Positions 7,926 through 18,421 are shown, counted from the first letter of the stretch. The stretch is DNA of 49,877 bases from Fen-1258 sp947085815 (GCA_947085815.1 CAMTXU010000011.1:1-49877); one strand, 5' to 3'. Numbers and translations: made by a program. Notes: generated by a model from the letters alone, not told the origin.

Positions 7926-9461
7926 TTACTCTTCATCAACATCAATCTCAGCATTCTCGTTTTTCTTTAACGGGGGACGCTCAAAAATTACGCACATTTC
8001 TTTATACTGATCTGAAAGTTCGTCGGAAATCTGATCCCAGGTAAATCTCCACTTCCAATTGCCCCCCATAGTTCCGGGAAAATTCATCCTCGCGTCATTA
8101 CCTAAATTCAATATGTCCTGCATTGGAATAACGCAAATGTTTGCAACAGAAGCATAGGCAGTGCGGATCAATTCATAAGTCAAATTGTTTCCGTAATAGT
8201 TGAAATATTTTTGTGTCCACTCATAAATGCCTGAGTTTTTTTGTATTTCTGATTCAAGAAACCCTCTTGTGGTTTCATTATCATGAGATCCTGTATGAAC
8301 CACACAGTTTTTAATATGATTATGCGGTAAGAATTTTTTATCACCCTCGGCACCTAAACCGAATTGCAATATTTTAATTCCGGGAAAACCGAATTTATCA
8401 CGCATAGTTTCTACAGAATCGGTAATAACGCCGAGGTCTTCTGCGATAATTGGAAGATCTCCCAAAGCTTTTTTGATCGAGTTAAATAATTTTTCGCCCG
8501 GCGCTTTAACCCAGCGTCCGTTTATTGCCGTGATTGCATCACCGGAAATTTCCCAGTAGGCATCAAATCCGCGGAAGTGATCTATTCTTAAAATATCTGC
8601 CATCTCAAGAAGCTTGGAGATCCTTTTACGCCACCATGCAAAATTATCTTTCTCCATCTCTTTCCATTTGTAAAGAGGGTTTCCCCACAACTGTCCAGTT
8701 GCACTAAAATAATCGGGCGGAACACCCGCTACAAATTCCAGCGAGCCGTCTTCAAGTATTGAAAATAGTTCTTTGTTTGCCCATAGATCGGCGCTATCAT
8801 ATGCAATGAAGATCGGCAGGTCACCAATTATTTTAATTCCATTTCTATTGGCATATAAACGGAGCTCGCTCCATTGCCGGTCGAAAATGAATTGAATAAA
8901 TTTCTGAAACTCTATTTCTTCTTTGAGTTTAGTTTTCCATTCGGGAATGTTCTTTCTAAATGCTATCGTAGGATCCCATTGAGTCCACAGAACTCCGCCG
9001 TGATATTGCTTAGCCGCCATGAAGAGAGAATAGTCATCAAGCCAGTAAATATTTTTCTCGCAGAAGTCTCCACATTCCTCATCAAATTGTATCTGTTTCT
9101 TCTTGAAATTACTAAATGCTTTTCTGAGTAAACCTTGTTTATAGTTGATAAGACTTCCGAACTCAATTTCATGCGGATTAAAATTGGGTCGGTCTTTGAG
9201 ATCGCAGTCGCTAAGCAAACCGTCTTTTTGCAGAAGTTCCGGACTAATTAGTAATGGGTTTCCCGCGAATGCTGAGAAACACTGATAAGGTGAATCACCA
9301 TAGCCGGTAGGTCCCAACGGAAAAACCTGCCATAATGTTTGTCCCGATTTATTTAAAAAGTCAATGAACCCATAAGCATTAGGTCCAAGATCACCAATCC
9401 CAAAATTTCCCGGTAGGGATGTTGGGTGTAGTAGAATTCCGGCAGAACGTTCGATATGCAT
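7926..9461 (-). CDS. malQ: 4-alpha-glucanotransferase (amylomaltase)
   Basis: It transfers alpha-1,4-glucan chains between maltodextrins, releasing glucose, in the cytoplasm (no signal peptide). The 511 residues match the GH77 family from the opening RSAGILLHPTSLPG and the substrate loop GDSPYQ at 55-60 to the catalytic set: nucleophile D294 in LRIDHFRGFD, acid/base E341 in IIAEDLG, and D394 in GSHDNET. It is the only clearly cytoplasmic glucan enzyme of the locus and would process imported maltooligosaccharides. It is divergent from the GH13 gene at 9615. Confidence 0.95.
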   Translation of the reverse strand: MHIERSAGILLHPTSLPGNFGIGDLGPNAYGFIDFLNKSGQTLWQVFPLGPTGYGDSPYQCFSAFAGNPLLISPELLQKDGLLSDCDLKDRPNFNPHEIEFGSLINYKQGLLRKAFSNFKKKQIQFDEECGDFCEKNIYWLDDYSLFMAAKQYHGGVLWTQWDPTIAFRKNIPEWKTKLKEEIEFQKFIQFIFDRQWSELRLYANRNGIKIIGDLPIFIAYDSADLWANKELFSILEDGSLEFVAGVPPDYFSATGQLWGNPLYKWKEMEKDNFAWWRKRISKLLEMADILRIDHFRGFDAYWEISGDAITAINGRWVKAPGEKLFNSIKKALGDLPIIAEDLGVITDSVETMRDKFGFPGIKILQFGLGAEGDKKFLPHNHIKNCVVHTGSHDNETTRGFLESEIQKNSGIYEWTQKYFNYYGNNLTYELIRTAYASVANICVIPMQDILNLGNDARMNFPGTMGGNWKWRFTWDQISDELSDQYKEMCVIFERPPLKKNENAEIDVDEE

Positions 9462-9492
9462 GATTGCCTCGTTAAGTTAATAATGAAAAATC

Positions 9493-9504
9493 ATTAGTAA
9501 CAAA
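9493..9504 (+). promoter_or_regulatory. Shared 12-base motif ATTAGTAACAAA (candidate operator)
   Basis: ATTAGTAACAAA lies in the divergent malQ/GH13 intergenic region. Its exact reverse complement occurs at 14474-14485, just before the MFS permease gene of the same locus. This may be a regulator site or chance. An AATGA-N4-TCATT palindrome overlaps its left edge. Confidence 0.3.
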
Positions 9505-9614
9505 ATAATCACCTTTATAATCTTGTGAAACAGCAAACTGATAGAGACAAAACTTAATTTTTCATATGTTGCAATGAGAATTATTGGGTTAAAATTATTA
9601 ATTCGGAATTGAGC

Positions 9615-11444
9615 ATGAAGAAACTATTCTTTACCCTAATTTACTTATTTGCAAGCATAGCGTACAGCCAGGGACTCAGAATCGATAAGATTGAACCCGG
9701 AAATTGGTGGGCGGGGATGAAGAAAAATGAGATCCAATTAATGGTTTATGGGCAAAACCTTTCCGGTTACAAAGCATCGTTCAACACTTCGAAAATAAAA
9801 ATAAAAAAGATTCACACTCTAGGGAATAAAAACTATTCATTCATCGATATACAAATTTCGCCCGAGATTCAGCCTCAAAAATATAAACTTAGTTTTATTA
9901 AAGAGGGCAAAACCTCTACAATAGAATTTCCAATATTGAGTAGATCGAATTCTAAAAGTAATTTTCAAGGATTTGATTCAGGCGATATAGTATATCTAAT
10001 AATGCCAGACCGTTTTGCAGACGGGGACACAAAAAATAATATTGCGGAGGGATTGATAAACGACTTCAAGCCAGGCGAACCGAACGGAAGACACGGTGGA
10101 GATCTACTGGGAATTATAAATCATCTCCAATATTTTACGAATCTCGGCGTAACCACTCTCTGGCTTAATCCCGTACTGGAAAACAATACTCACTTAAGCT
10201 ACCACGGATACGCGGCAACAGATATGTATAAAGTGGATCCTCGTTTGGGATCCAACGAATTGTACAAAGAACTTGTTGATAAATCACATTCAATGGGACT
10301 GAAAATAATTTTTGATCACGTTAGTAATCATGTAAGTACAAATCATCCGTGGATTCATAATCTGCCTATGGCTGATTGGATAAACGGCACACTTGAAAAT
10401 CATTTACCCGCATGGCACGATAAAATGTCGGCATGGGATATTCACAGCGCTGATCTAACCAGAGAGCATGTAACTAAAGGGTGGTTCGTTGATGAAATGG
10501 CAGACCTTAATCAAAATAATTTATATGTAAAAAATTATTTAATTCAGAATACAATCTGGTGGATTGAATACGCCGGAATTGACGGAATCCGCGAAGATAC
10601 TTACCCCTATGTTGAACAGAAATTTCTGTCGATCTGGGTTAAAGAAATTTTATCCGAGTATCCGCATTTTAATATTGTTGGCGAAGTATGGACAGGAGAC
10701 CCAATTTTTCTTGCACCCTATCAAAAAGGCTCAAAACTAAATAAGAGTGGTAATACAAATCTTCCTGTTGTTACAGATTTTGCCCTGCGTGATGCATATT
10801 ATAAATTCTTGTTAGGGAAGAGTAATCTAAACACTATTTATAATACTGTGGCTATGGATTTTGTTTATGAGAATCCGAATGGTCTGTTGGTATTTGCCGA
10901 TAATCATGATATGGGGCGTGCGCTTTACTATGCGGGCGGAAATACCGAAAAAGTTAAACTCGTTTTTACTCACATGCTGACATCGCGCGGCATTCCTCAA
11001 ATTCTTTATGGAACCGAGATTGGAATGATCGGTAATGAAGAGCACGGAGTTATCAGATCAAATTTTCCGGGAGGGTTCAATGATGGCTCTGTAAATTTAT
11101 TTGAACCAAACAATAAAACTGCCGCGCAGAATGATCTCTTTCATTTTTTTCAAAAGTTAATTGAAATCAGGAAAAAATATAAATCGCTCAGTCAAGGAGC
11201 CCTCAATCATTTGCCTGTAAAGGATAATGTTTATCTTTACACTAAAGTTTTAGGTTCAGAAAAGGTTATTATAGCTCTTAACGGAGGCGACACTAAAAAA
11301 GAAATCGACGCTTCCACAATTGAAAGTCTGGGCGGAAAGTTTTCATTATTGTCTGATTTAATGAATAACACTCCTTGCGAATTTGTAAACGGAAAACTTA
11401 TTATTGATCCAATGAGCGCGAATATATTTCTTATGAATAAATAA
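9615..11444 (+). CDS. SusA-like neopullulanase/cyclomaltodextrinase (GH13)
   Basis: It cleaves cyclodextrins, pullulan or linear maltooligosaccharides, probably in the periplasm. 609 residues from the ATG; an upstream TTG two codons earlier is less likely. A signal peptide ending IAYSQ is followed by the cyclomaltodextrinase N-terminal domain (IEPGNWWAGMKKN near 26-38) that marks SusA-type enzymes. The catalytic set is DHVSNH at 234-239, nucleophile D328 in GIREDTYPY, acid/base E357 in VGEVW and D432 in FADNHD. It begins a four-gene plus-strand group with short gaps running to 18394. Confidence 0.92.
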   Translation: MKKLFFTLIYLFASIAYSQGLRIDKIEPGNWWAGMKKNEIQLMVYGQNLSGYKASFNTSKIKIKKIHTLGNKNYSFIDIQISPEIQPQKYKLSFIKEGKTSTIEFPILSRSNSKSNFQGFDSGDIVYLIMPDRFADGDTKNNIAEGLINDFKPGEPNGRHGGDLLGIINHLQYFTNLGVTTLWLNPVLENNTHLSYHGYAATDMYKVDPRLGSNELYKELVDKSHSMGLKIIFDHVSNHVSTNHPWIHNLPMADWINGTLENHLPAWHDKMSAWDIHSADLTREHVTKGWFVDEMADLNQNNLYVKNYLIQNTIWWIEYAGIDGIREDTYPYVEQKFLSIWVKEILSEYPHFNIVGEVWTGDPIFLAPYQKGSKLNKSGNTNLPVVTDFALRDAYYKFLLGKSNLNTIYNTVAMDFVYENPNGLLVFADNHDMGRALYYAGGNTEKVKLVFTHMLTSRGIPQILYGTEIGMIGNEEHGVIRSNFPGGFNDGSVNLFEPNNKTAAQNDLFHFFQKLIEIRKKYKSLSQGALNHLPVKDNVYLYTKVLGSEKVIIALNGGDTKKEIDASTIESLGGKFSLLSDLMNNTPCEFVNGKLIIDPMSANIFLMNK

Positions 11445-11518
11445 AAAGAGTTGTGAGTAAATTTCTGGAGAGAGATGGATTTTATCAATAAGAACAAAGT
11501 AAAAGGATTGAAGACACA

Positions 11519-14404
11519 ATGAGTTTACGATTCACCGCACTAATGATTTTTTTGTCACCAATTGTTTTTGCACAGACTAAAGTAACTACAGTACCAGCTT
11601 ATCCCTCACAGACAGATCAGATTACAATTACATTTGATGTTACAAATACAAATCCAAGTGGAAAAGCTCCGTTAATAAATTACTCTGGTGCTGTATATGC
11701 ACATACAGGAGTTACCATTTCAACAAACAATGGAACTCCTGTAAGATGGCAAAAAGTTATAGGCACATGGGGCAGCACTACTCAGCCACAATTAACATTT
11801 GTATCGCCTAATATCTTCAGAATAACTATAAACAATTCAAGAACATTTTATGACGTTACAGATGCTTCTCAAAAAATTACTGAACTAAGTTTTGTTTTAA
11901 GAAGTTCGGACGGAACTAAACAAACCGAAGATATTTTTATTCCTCTTTACTCGCCCGGCATCTCAGTAGTGTTCAACACACCGGCTGTAAATGTATTTTA
12001 CGGCGACCCGTTGCGCTCACCCATCTTTGTTTCTGCTGGCGGAACCGTTCCAATTTCAGTTGCAACTTCTGCAATAGGAACTAAGACTCAATCGGTAAAA
12101 CTTTTTGTGAATGGTGTTCCCAAGGTGGAGAGAACCGCAGATACTCTAACATATGTATTCCGGGCAGATGAATATTTCAGTGGTAAAAATGAAGTAAGTG
12201 TTGTTGCGACCGATATTGCAGGATTAACCGATTCAAAAACTTTTGTTATAATGCGAAATCCGGCAATTAAAAATCTTCCGCTGCCCGCAGGCAATCTACA
12301 GGGAATTAATTACGGCACCGATCCGTCGAAAGTAACTCTTGTACTCTTTGCACCGCAGAAAAAAAATATCTATCTGCTCGGTGATTTCAACGATTGGAAA
12401 GTTGATACCGCTTATTTTATGAAACGGGATGTGGCTACTCAAGACAGTCTATGGTGGGTTACAATTCCAAATCTCCAAACTGGTGCTGAATATGCGTTTC
12501 AATATTTAATTGATGGTACTCTGCGCATCTATGATCCATACACGGATAAAATATTAGACCCGTCGGATGATCAGAATATCCCCGCATCGGTGTATCCAAA
12601 CTTAAAACCATATCCCAAGGATAAAACTTCCAACGTGGTGTCGGTTTTTCAAACAGGGCAATCAAAATACAATTGGAGTGTAGCTAATTTTACCCGTCCA
12701 GCAAAAGAGAAATTAGTTATCTATGAGATGCTGGTGCGCGATTTTGTAAGCACTCATTCTTATAAGACTCTCGTTGATACTCTGGGCTATTTCAAAAAAC
12801 TTGGCGTTAATGCAATTGAGCTTATGCCTATAAGCGAGTTCGAGGGAAACAACAGTTGGGGCTATAATCCAATGACATATTTTGCGCCGGATAAATATTA
12901 CGGGACTAAGGATGATCTGAAAAAATTTGTTGACGCATGTCATCAGAATGGAATTGCAGTTATACAGGATATAGTTCTCAATCATGCGTATAATTCAAAC
13001 TCGATGGTGCAGATGTACTGGGATAATGTAAATAACCGACCAGCCGCAAATAATCCATGGTTTAATGTTAAAGCCAATTTTGCTAATCCGGATGCACAAT
13101 GGGGAAACGATTTCAACCATGAAAGTGCAGCCACACAATATTTTGTTGACCGTGTTCTTCAATATTGGATTACGGAGTTTAAGATTGACGGATTTAGATT
13201 TGATTTTACAAAAGGTTTTGGTAACAATCCCAAGCCCTCAAGCGGAGATATTTGGGGAGGTACTTATGACGCGGATAGAATTCGTCTTTTAAAGAGAATG
13301 GTTGACAAGGTTTGGTCTTACGATCCGACAGCGATAATGATATTTGAGCATCTGGCGGAGAACCGGGAAGATCAAGAACTTGCAGAGTATAAAAATGGAA
13401 TTCTTATGTGGGGCAATATGAATTATAATTACAATGAAGCCACGATGGGGTGGGTTGGCACATCAAATTTTGGAGGAATTTCTTATAAATCCCGCTCATG
13501 GAGTCTTCCAAATCTTCTGGGTTATATGGAAAGTCACGATGAAGAGAGACTAATGTTTAAAAATTTGACTTACGGTAATTCAAGCGGGAGTTACAACACA
13601 AAAAATTTAACAACAGCTCTGAACAGAATAAAATTAGCGGCTACGTTTTTCATTACAGTACCGGGACCAAAAATGATCTGGCAGTTTGGCGAGCTTGGTT
13701 ATGATATTTCAATAAATAACAATGGAAGATTAGGGATAAAACCAGTTCCATGGTCTGATGGATTGAATTATTATTCTAATGTAGATAGAAAAATTCTCTT
13801 CAACACATTCGCCGCATTGATACGTTTGAAAAAAACTTATCCAGCATTTTCAAGTACGGATTTTACTTTGTACGCATCGGGTTCGGTCAAGAGTTTATAT
13901 ATCAATCATAGTTCAATGGATGTAGCGATAATCGGCAACTTTGATGTTACAGCGCAGATCGGTACGCTCGCTTTTCAAAAAATTGGTAAAATGTATGAAT
14001 TCTTTACTGGTGACAGCTTAAACATTTCACCGGGGAATATGCAGTTTAATTTACAGCCGGGTGAATCTCGTCTTTATACTTCCATCAAAATTCCAAAAGC
14101 TTCCGAGGATGTTAATAAAGAAGACGAGCTCCCGACAGAATTCCAGCTTGAACAAAATTATCCGAATCCGTTTAATCCATCAACAGTCATCAATTATAAG
14201 ATCCCCGTCCAAGGACACGTACTGCTGACAGTTTACGATATGCTGGGAAGGGTAGTAGCGACTTTGGTAAATGCTTATAAACACGCCGGTAATTATTCAG
14301 TATTGTTCGATGCAGGCCGTATCGGGTTATCCAGCGGAATGTACATTTATAGAATCAGCACCGGAAATTTTTCCGATTCAAAAAAAATGTTATTGATAAA
14401 ATAG
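11519..14404 (+). CDS. T9SS-secreted GH13 amylase with carbohydrate-binding domains
   Basis: An extracellular or surface starch-degrading enzyme, 961 residues. In order: a signal peptide (to VFAQ, 18-19), beta-sandwich domains at about 20-250, a CBM48/E-set domain at about 262-350 (LLGDFNDWK), and a GH13 barrel with VLNHAY, nucleophile D562 in GFRFDF, E610 in IFEHLAE and D674 in ESHDEER. The last 85 residues are a type IX sorting domain (LEQNYPNPFNPST, then GMYIYRI and KKMLLIK). That domain should route the protein across the outer membrane, making it the likely first attacker of polymeric starch. It is 74 bases after the SusA-like gene. Confidence 0.93.
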   Translation: MSLRFTALMIFLSPIVFAQTKVTTVPAYPSQTDQITITFDVTNTNPSGKAPLINYSGAVYAHTGVTISTNNGTPVRWQKVIGTWGSTTQPQLTFVSPNIFRITINNSRTFYDVTDASQKITELSFVLRSSDGTKQTEDIFIPLYSPGISVVFNTPAVNVFYGDPLRSPIFVSAGGTVPISVATSAIGTKTQSVKLFVNGVPKVERTADTLTYVFRADEYFSGKNEVSVVATDIAGLTDSKTFVIMRNPAIKNLPLPAGNLQGINYGTDPSKVTLVLFAPQKKNIYLLGDFNDWKVDTAYFMKRDVATQDSLWWVTIPNLQTGAEYAFQYLIDGTLRIYDPYTDKILDPSDDQNIPASVYPNLKPYPKDKTSNVVSVFQTGQSKYNWSVANFTRPAKEKLVIYEMLVRDFVSTHSYKTLVDTLGYFKKLGVNAIELMPISEFEGNNSWGYNPMTYFAPDKYYGTKDDLKKFVDACHQNGIAVIQDIVLNHAYNSNSMVQMYWDNVNNRPAANNPWFNVKANFANPDAQWGNDFNHESAATQYFVDRVLQYWITEFKIDGFRFDFTKGFGNNPKPSSGDIWGGTYDADRIRLLKRMVDKVWSYDPTAIMIFEHLAENREDQELAEYKNGILMWGNMNYNYNEATMGWVGTSNFGGISYKSRSWSLPNLLGYMESHDEERLMFKNLTYGNSSGSYNTKNLTTALNRIKLAATFFITVPGPKMIWQFGELGYDISINNNGRLGIKPVPWSDGLNYYSNVDRKILFNTFAALIRLKKTYPAFSSTDFTLYASGSVKSLYINHSSMDVAIIGNFDVTAQIGTLAFQKIGKMYEFFTGDSLNISPGNMQFNLQPGESRLYTSIKIPKASEDVNKEDELPTEFQLEQNYPNPFNPSTVINYKIPVQGHVLLTVYDMLGRVVATLVNAYKHAGNYSVLFDAGRIGLSSGMYIYRISTGNFSDSKKMLLIK

Positions 14405-14473
14405 AATCGTTCGTATCACCTTGATCAAAGCCAGGAATGATCTGTTCTGAATGATCCTGCTGATCAAAAAATA

Positions 14474-14485
14474 TTTGTTACTAAT
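14474..14485 (-). promoter_or_regulatory. Shared 12-base motif, inverted copy
   Basis: TTTGTTACTAAT is the exact reverse complement of the motif at 9493-9504. It sits 22 bases before the permease ATG. Confidence 0.3.
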
Positions 14486-14507
14486 CACTCTATAAAATGG
14501 AGAATTG

Positions 14508-15962
14508 ATGATAGCCATTCAAAAAAAGCTGACAAATAGTTTCTACGCATTACTCAGTTTACCGGCAACGGCAATGGGTTTTGCCCTCTCAATTCAAATT
14601 TCTGCTTTGAGCTGGATACTAACAACAAAGTACGGATTGAATATCTCCGATGTGGGACTTGTCTGGGCTTCCGGTCCTATTGCGGGAATTCTTGGACAGG
14701 TTATTATAGGTATTATAAGTGATAAAATTTGGCTCTGGAATGGGAGAAGGAGACCGTTCATTTTTATAGGCGGGTTGCTCTCCGCGCTTATGCTATTGGC
14801 TTTACCAAATATTGATGTGATTTCGAGTTCATTAGGCATCGGTGGAATTTTGGGCGTTGCGATTGCCGTAGCACTTACGCTTGATCTTGCTATTAACGTA
14901 AGCTTCAATCCAACACGCTCCATCATCGCTGATGTAACTCCAAAAGGGGTAGAGCGGACGAAAGGATACTCATGGATGCAGACAGTCTCCGGTACGTTTG
15001 GTGTTATGGCATATGTAATTGGTGCGGTTTGGGATAATTACGTTTTGATTTATTTAGGAGTTGGTTTAGTGCTTGTTCTTTCGATTGTTCCTGTTCTCTT
15101 CATCGAAGAACCGAAGGAATTGGAACATGAAGATGCTGCTGATGAAAAAACTTCTGGTACAAAATTGTCGTTCGCAGAATTATTAAGCAATATACAACCG
15201 CTTTGGGGCTTTTTAATTTATTCGGTTTATGCAATCGTAATGAGATTGCTTCATATTCATTTCGATAACTACTATGCCGAAATACTATGTCTTGCTATTA
15301 CATTCTATTTTATTATTAGTGCTATATTAAAAAGTTCTACGGAAAAATCGAAACACGAAGCAGGAGTAATCGGATTCAAAAAAATTCTTGCGGCTCATTC
15401 TTTTACGTGGGTCGGAATTCAAACTATGTTTGTTTATATGTTTGCTTATGTTCAATATAAAGTTTACAATATTGCACCCGGTAGCGAAATACCAAGTTCA
15501 GTTCAATTTGAGATGGGAAGAATAGTTTCCATTAGTTTTTTAATTCTTAATGCAGTGGGCGCACTGCTTCCCGCTTTTATTCTTGAGCCAATTACAAGAA
15601 AGATCGGACGCGTAAAAACTCACGCTATCTGCATCTCCACAATGGCTGTGGGTTATGCCGGAATGCTTTTCTTTGGATTTGAGCCGGTTATGATCTATAT
15701 AATAATGGGAATACTTGGTATCGGCTGGGCTGCAACTATAAGCTTACCATTTGCAATCATGTCTCAAAAGGTCGATCAATCAAAGATGGGATTATATATG
15801 GGGCTCTTTAATCTTGCTGTTGTACTTCCACAGCTTGTTGCAAGTTTTGGTGTTGGGCAGGCGGTAGAAAGTTCACCGGATAAGAGTTTAATTTTCATCA
15901 TCAGCGCAATTTCTTTATCTATTTCAGCCGTACTCTGGTTCTTTATAAAAGATGAGGAATAA
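14508..15962 (+). CDS. MFS sugar permease, SLC45/maltose type
   Basis: A proton-linked sugar uptake carrier of the inner membrane, about twelve predicted helices, 484 residues. The loop between helices 2 and 3 carries SDKIWLWNGRRRPFIF, the form typical of SLC45/plant-sucrose-type carriers that move maltose or sucrose. The ATG has GGAG 5 bases upstream; a TTG directly before it is also in frame. It lies between two GH13 genes and only 32 bases before the next, so it should import maltose or maltooligosaccharides. It is a distant paralogue of the permease at 18475. Confidence 0.88.
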   Translation: MIAIQKKLTNSFYALLSLPATAMGFALSIQISALSWILTTKYGLNISDVGLVWASGPIAGILGQVIIGIISDKIWLWNGRRRPFIFIGGLLSALMLLALPNIDVISSSLGIGGILGVAIAVALTLDLAINVSFNPTRSIIADVTPKGVERTKGYSWMQTVSGTFGVMAYVIGAVWDNYVLIYLGVGLVLVLSIVPVLFIEEPKELEHEDAADEKTSGTKLSFAELLSNIQPLWGFLIYSVYAIVMRLLHIHFDNYYAEILCLAITFYFIISAILKSSTEKSKHEAGVIGFKKILAAHSFTWVGIQTMFVYMFAYVQYKVYNIAPGSEIPSSVQFEMGRIVSISFLILNAVGALLPAFILEPITRKIGRVKTHAICISTMAVGYAGMLFFGFEPVMIYIIMGILGIGWAATISLPFAIMSQKVDQSKMGLYMGLFNLAVVLPQLVASFGVGQAVESSPDKSLIFIISAISLSISAVLWFFIKDEE

Positions 15963-15994
15963 TTATTTTTGATAATATTAAATGCAGGCTCCCT

Positions 15995-18394
15995 ATGAAT
16001 CAATTTGTTAAAATATTATTCCTAACTATTTCATTAACGGCGTCTGTTTTTTTTGACCTCCTCGGACAGGCTTCCAAACTAAATGATATTATCTCTCCCC
16101 TAAAACTAGTTGCGGGAAAGACAGATACTGTACTCATTACCGACTTATTTTATTCTGCTGAATACAATATCACTCTTAAGAAAAGCAAAAGTATTAAAAC
16201 AAATTATGATAAAAACAACTTGACCTTAATCATAACTCCGGATCTGAATTATGAGGGAGTAACAACAATAGATTTTAGTAAAGAGAACGATAACTACTCG
16301 ATTCCGGTTTTTGTTAAGAGGATCACTACACAAAAGTTCGAGTTTAAGCCTATAAAAAGATACAAGTCAATTTTTCTTTTCGGCAGTTTCAATAATTGGA
16401 ACCGCCAAGAATTAAAAATGGTGGACACAGATGGGAATGGTAAATATAGTGTCTCAATTCCATTAGAAGCCGGACGCTTTGAATATAAATTCTTTGCAGA
16501 TGGCGAGGAACTTTTAGACCCGGAAAATAAAAACACAATTCCCAATGGAATTGGCGGTACAAATTCTCTACTCATCATTAAGAATCAACACGATGAGAAG
16601 ATCTTTCTTCACAAGAGTTCTTTTAAGAAAGGAAAGCAGGTAAGCAAATTTTCATTTTATCTTGAGTCCGAAAAACATCACGGAATCAATTTCTCTAATA
16701 TCCTTGCTTTGCTTGATAATCAAAAAATCAAAAGCAGTCAGATTGCAATAAAGGAGAGGAGAATAGAATTCTCCATACCTAATACTAAATTATCAGAATC
16801 GAAAATGCTGCGGGTTGTTATCTCTTTCGGCGGGCTGAAGAGTAATGTCCAAATGATACCTCTGTACAATGGCGAACCTGCAGGTAATAAATTTATTAAT
16901 TGGTACGATGGAATAATTTATTCGTTAATGATAGATCGATTTTACGACGGCAGTAAAGAAAATAATTCCCCTGTTAAGAATGATTCTGTGCTGGCAAAAG
17001 CGAATTACATGGGAGGCGACTTTGCAGGCATTAAAAATAAAATAGAAGAAGGATATTTTGACTCGCTTGGAGTAAATACAATTTGGCTCTCCCCTGTTAA
17101 TGATAATCCCGATGGAGCTTATAAAGAATTTCCCGCACCGCACCGCTGGTACACGGGCTATCACGGCTACTGGCCGATTAGTGATACGAGCGTGGAAGAA
17201 AAATTCGGATCGTTTAGTGAACTGAAGGAGTTGATTGCATCCGCTCATAAACATAAAATAAAAGTTTTGTTGGATTTCGTTTCGCATCATGTTCATCAGG
17301 AGCATCCATTTTTTAAGGAACATCCCGAATGGTTCGGCAAACTTGAATTACCGGACGGCAGATTGAATCTTCGATTATGGGATGAGCAGCGGTTAACAAC
17401 CTGGTTCGAACCGTACTTACCTTCTTTCGATTTCATTAATTCAGTTGAAGCGGCAAATGTAGTGAGTGATAATGCAGTCTGGTGGTTAAAACAAACCGGC
17501 GCGGATGGTTACCGTCATGATGCGGTTAAACATGTTCCAAATAAATTTTGGCGGACACTTACAGGCAAACTCAAGAAAGAAATGGTCATGCCCAATGGAA
17601 ATCAAGTGTATCAGATAGGAGAAACGTTTGGCAATTATGATCTTGTTAGTTCCTATGTGAACAACGGTCAGTTGGACTCACAGTTTAATTTTGAACTCTA
17701 CAACACTGCTCAGTCGGTATTCATAGACCCGCTTCGTTCATTTAAGGATCTGGACGCAGAGATGACTAAAACTCTTGATGTATATGGCTCTATTCATCTG
17801 ATGGGAAATATAATGGACAGTCATGACAAAAACAGATTTATGGCATACGCAGACGGCGCTATCGATCTTAATCAGTGGAGCGCAATTGAAGAAGGATGGA
17901 ATAATCCTCCGGAAGTGCGCAATCCTTACAATTATAAAAAAGCGGAACTGTATTTGGCGTACATGCTTACGGTACCGGGGCTTCCGGTTATCTATTATGG
18001 AAGCGAATTTGGAATGACCGGTTTATCCGATCCCGATAATAGAAGAATGATGCGTTTCGGAAAACAGTTGAACACAAATGAAGAAAAAATGCTCAAGGAA
18101 GTGAGCAAGATTGTTAAAGCGCGCTCCAATCACCCGGCTTTACGTTATGGTGATTTTTATACTCTTCGAGCCGATGATGCGGTTTATGCATATGTAAGAT
18201 CAGATTTCTCTGAACGGATTCTGATAGTGTTAAATAAAAGTGATGAAAACAAAACTTTGGAGATTCTTCTTCCGCAAAATTTATCATCCCCAAAGGCAGT
18301 CAATAGCATTGATAATTCCGTCTCGCAAATTGTAAATAACAAATTAAATCTTTCGTTGGAACCGAGAGGATGGAAGATTCTGATTCTTAAATAA
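15995..18394 (+). CDS. Exported GH13 enzyme with N-terminal CBM48-like domain
   Basis: 799 residues. A signal peptide (hydrophobic 7-20) is followed by a domain of unknown fold, a CBM48/AMPK-type glycogen-binding domain at about 115-195 (LFGSFNNWNRQ, then GRFEYKFFADG) and a second beta domain. The GH13 barrel has FVSHHV at 428-433, nucleophile D509 in GYRHDAVKH, acid/base E543 in IGETFG and D611 in MDSHDKNR. All catalytic residues are present. It is the last gene of the plus-strand group and ends at a bidirectional terminator. Likely a periplasmic alpha-amylase or maltogenic enzyme; product specificity cannot be read. Confidence 0.9.
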   Translation: MNQFVKILFLTISLTASVFFDLLGQASKLNDIISPLKLVAGKTDTVLITDLFYSAEYNITLKKSKSIKTNYDKNNLTLIITPDLNYEGVTTIDFSKENDNYSIPVFVKRITTQKFEFKPIKRYKSIFLFGSFNNWNRQELKMVDTDGNGKYSVSIPLEAGRFEYKFFADGEELLDPENKNTIPNGIGGTNSLLIIKNQHDEKIFLHKSSFKKGKQVSKFSFYLESEKHHGINFSNILALLDNQKIKSSQIAIKERRIEFSIPNTKLSESKMLRVVISFGGLKSNVQMIPLYNGEPAGNKFINWYDGIIYSLMIDRFYDGSKENNSPVKNDSVLAKANYMGGDFAGIKNKIEEGYFDSLGVNTIWLSPVNDNPDGAYKEFPAPHRWYTGYHGYWPISDTSVEEKFGSFSELKELIASAHKHKIKVLLDFVSHHVHQEHPFFKEHPEWFGKLELPDGRLNLRLWDEQRLTTWFEPYLPSFDFINSVEAANVVSDNAVWWLKQTGADGYRHDAVKHVPNKFWRTLTGKLKKEMVMPNGNQVYQIGETFGNYDLVSSYVNNGQLDSQFNFELYNTAQSVFIDPLRSFKDLDAEMTKTLDVYGSIHLMGNIMDSHDKNRFMAYADGAIDLNQWSAIEEGWNNPPEVRNPYNYKKAELYLAYMLTVPGLPVIYYGSEFGMTGLSDPDNRRMMRFGKQLNTNEEKMLKEVSKIVKARSNHPALRYGDFYTLRADDAVYAYVRSDFSERILIVLNKSDENKTLEILLPQNLSSPKAVNSIDNSVSQIVNNKLNLSLEPRGWKILILK

Positions 18395-18421
18395 TATTTT
18401 TGCTGAGCAGCTTAAAATAAA

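Noticed and set aside
8874..9172. Short frames on both strands inside malQ
   Set aside because: They lie wholly within the well-supported malQ gene and encode no recognisable domain.
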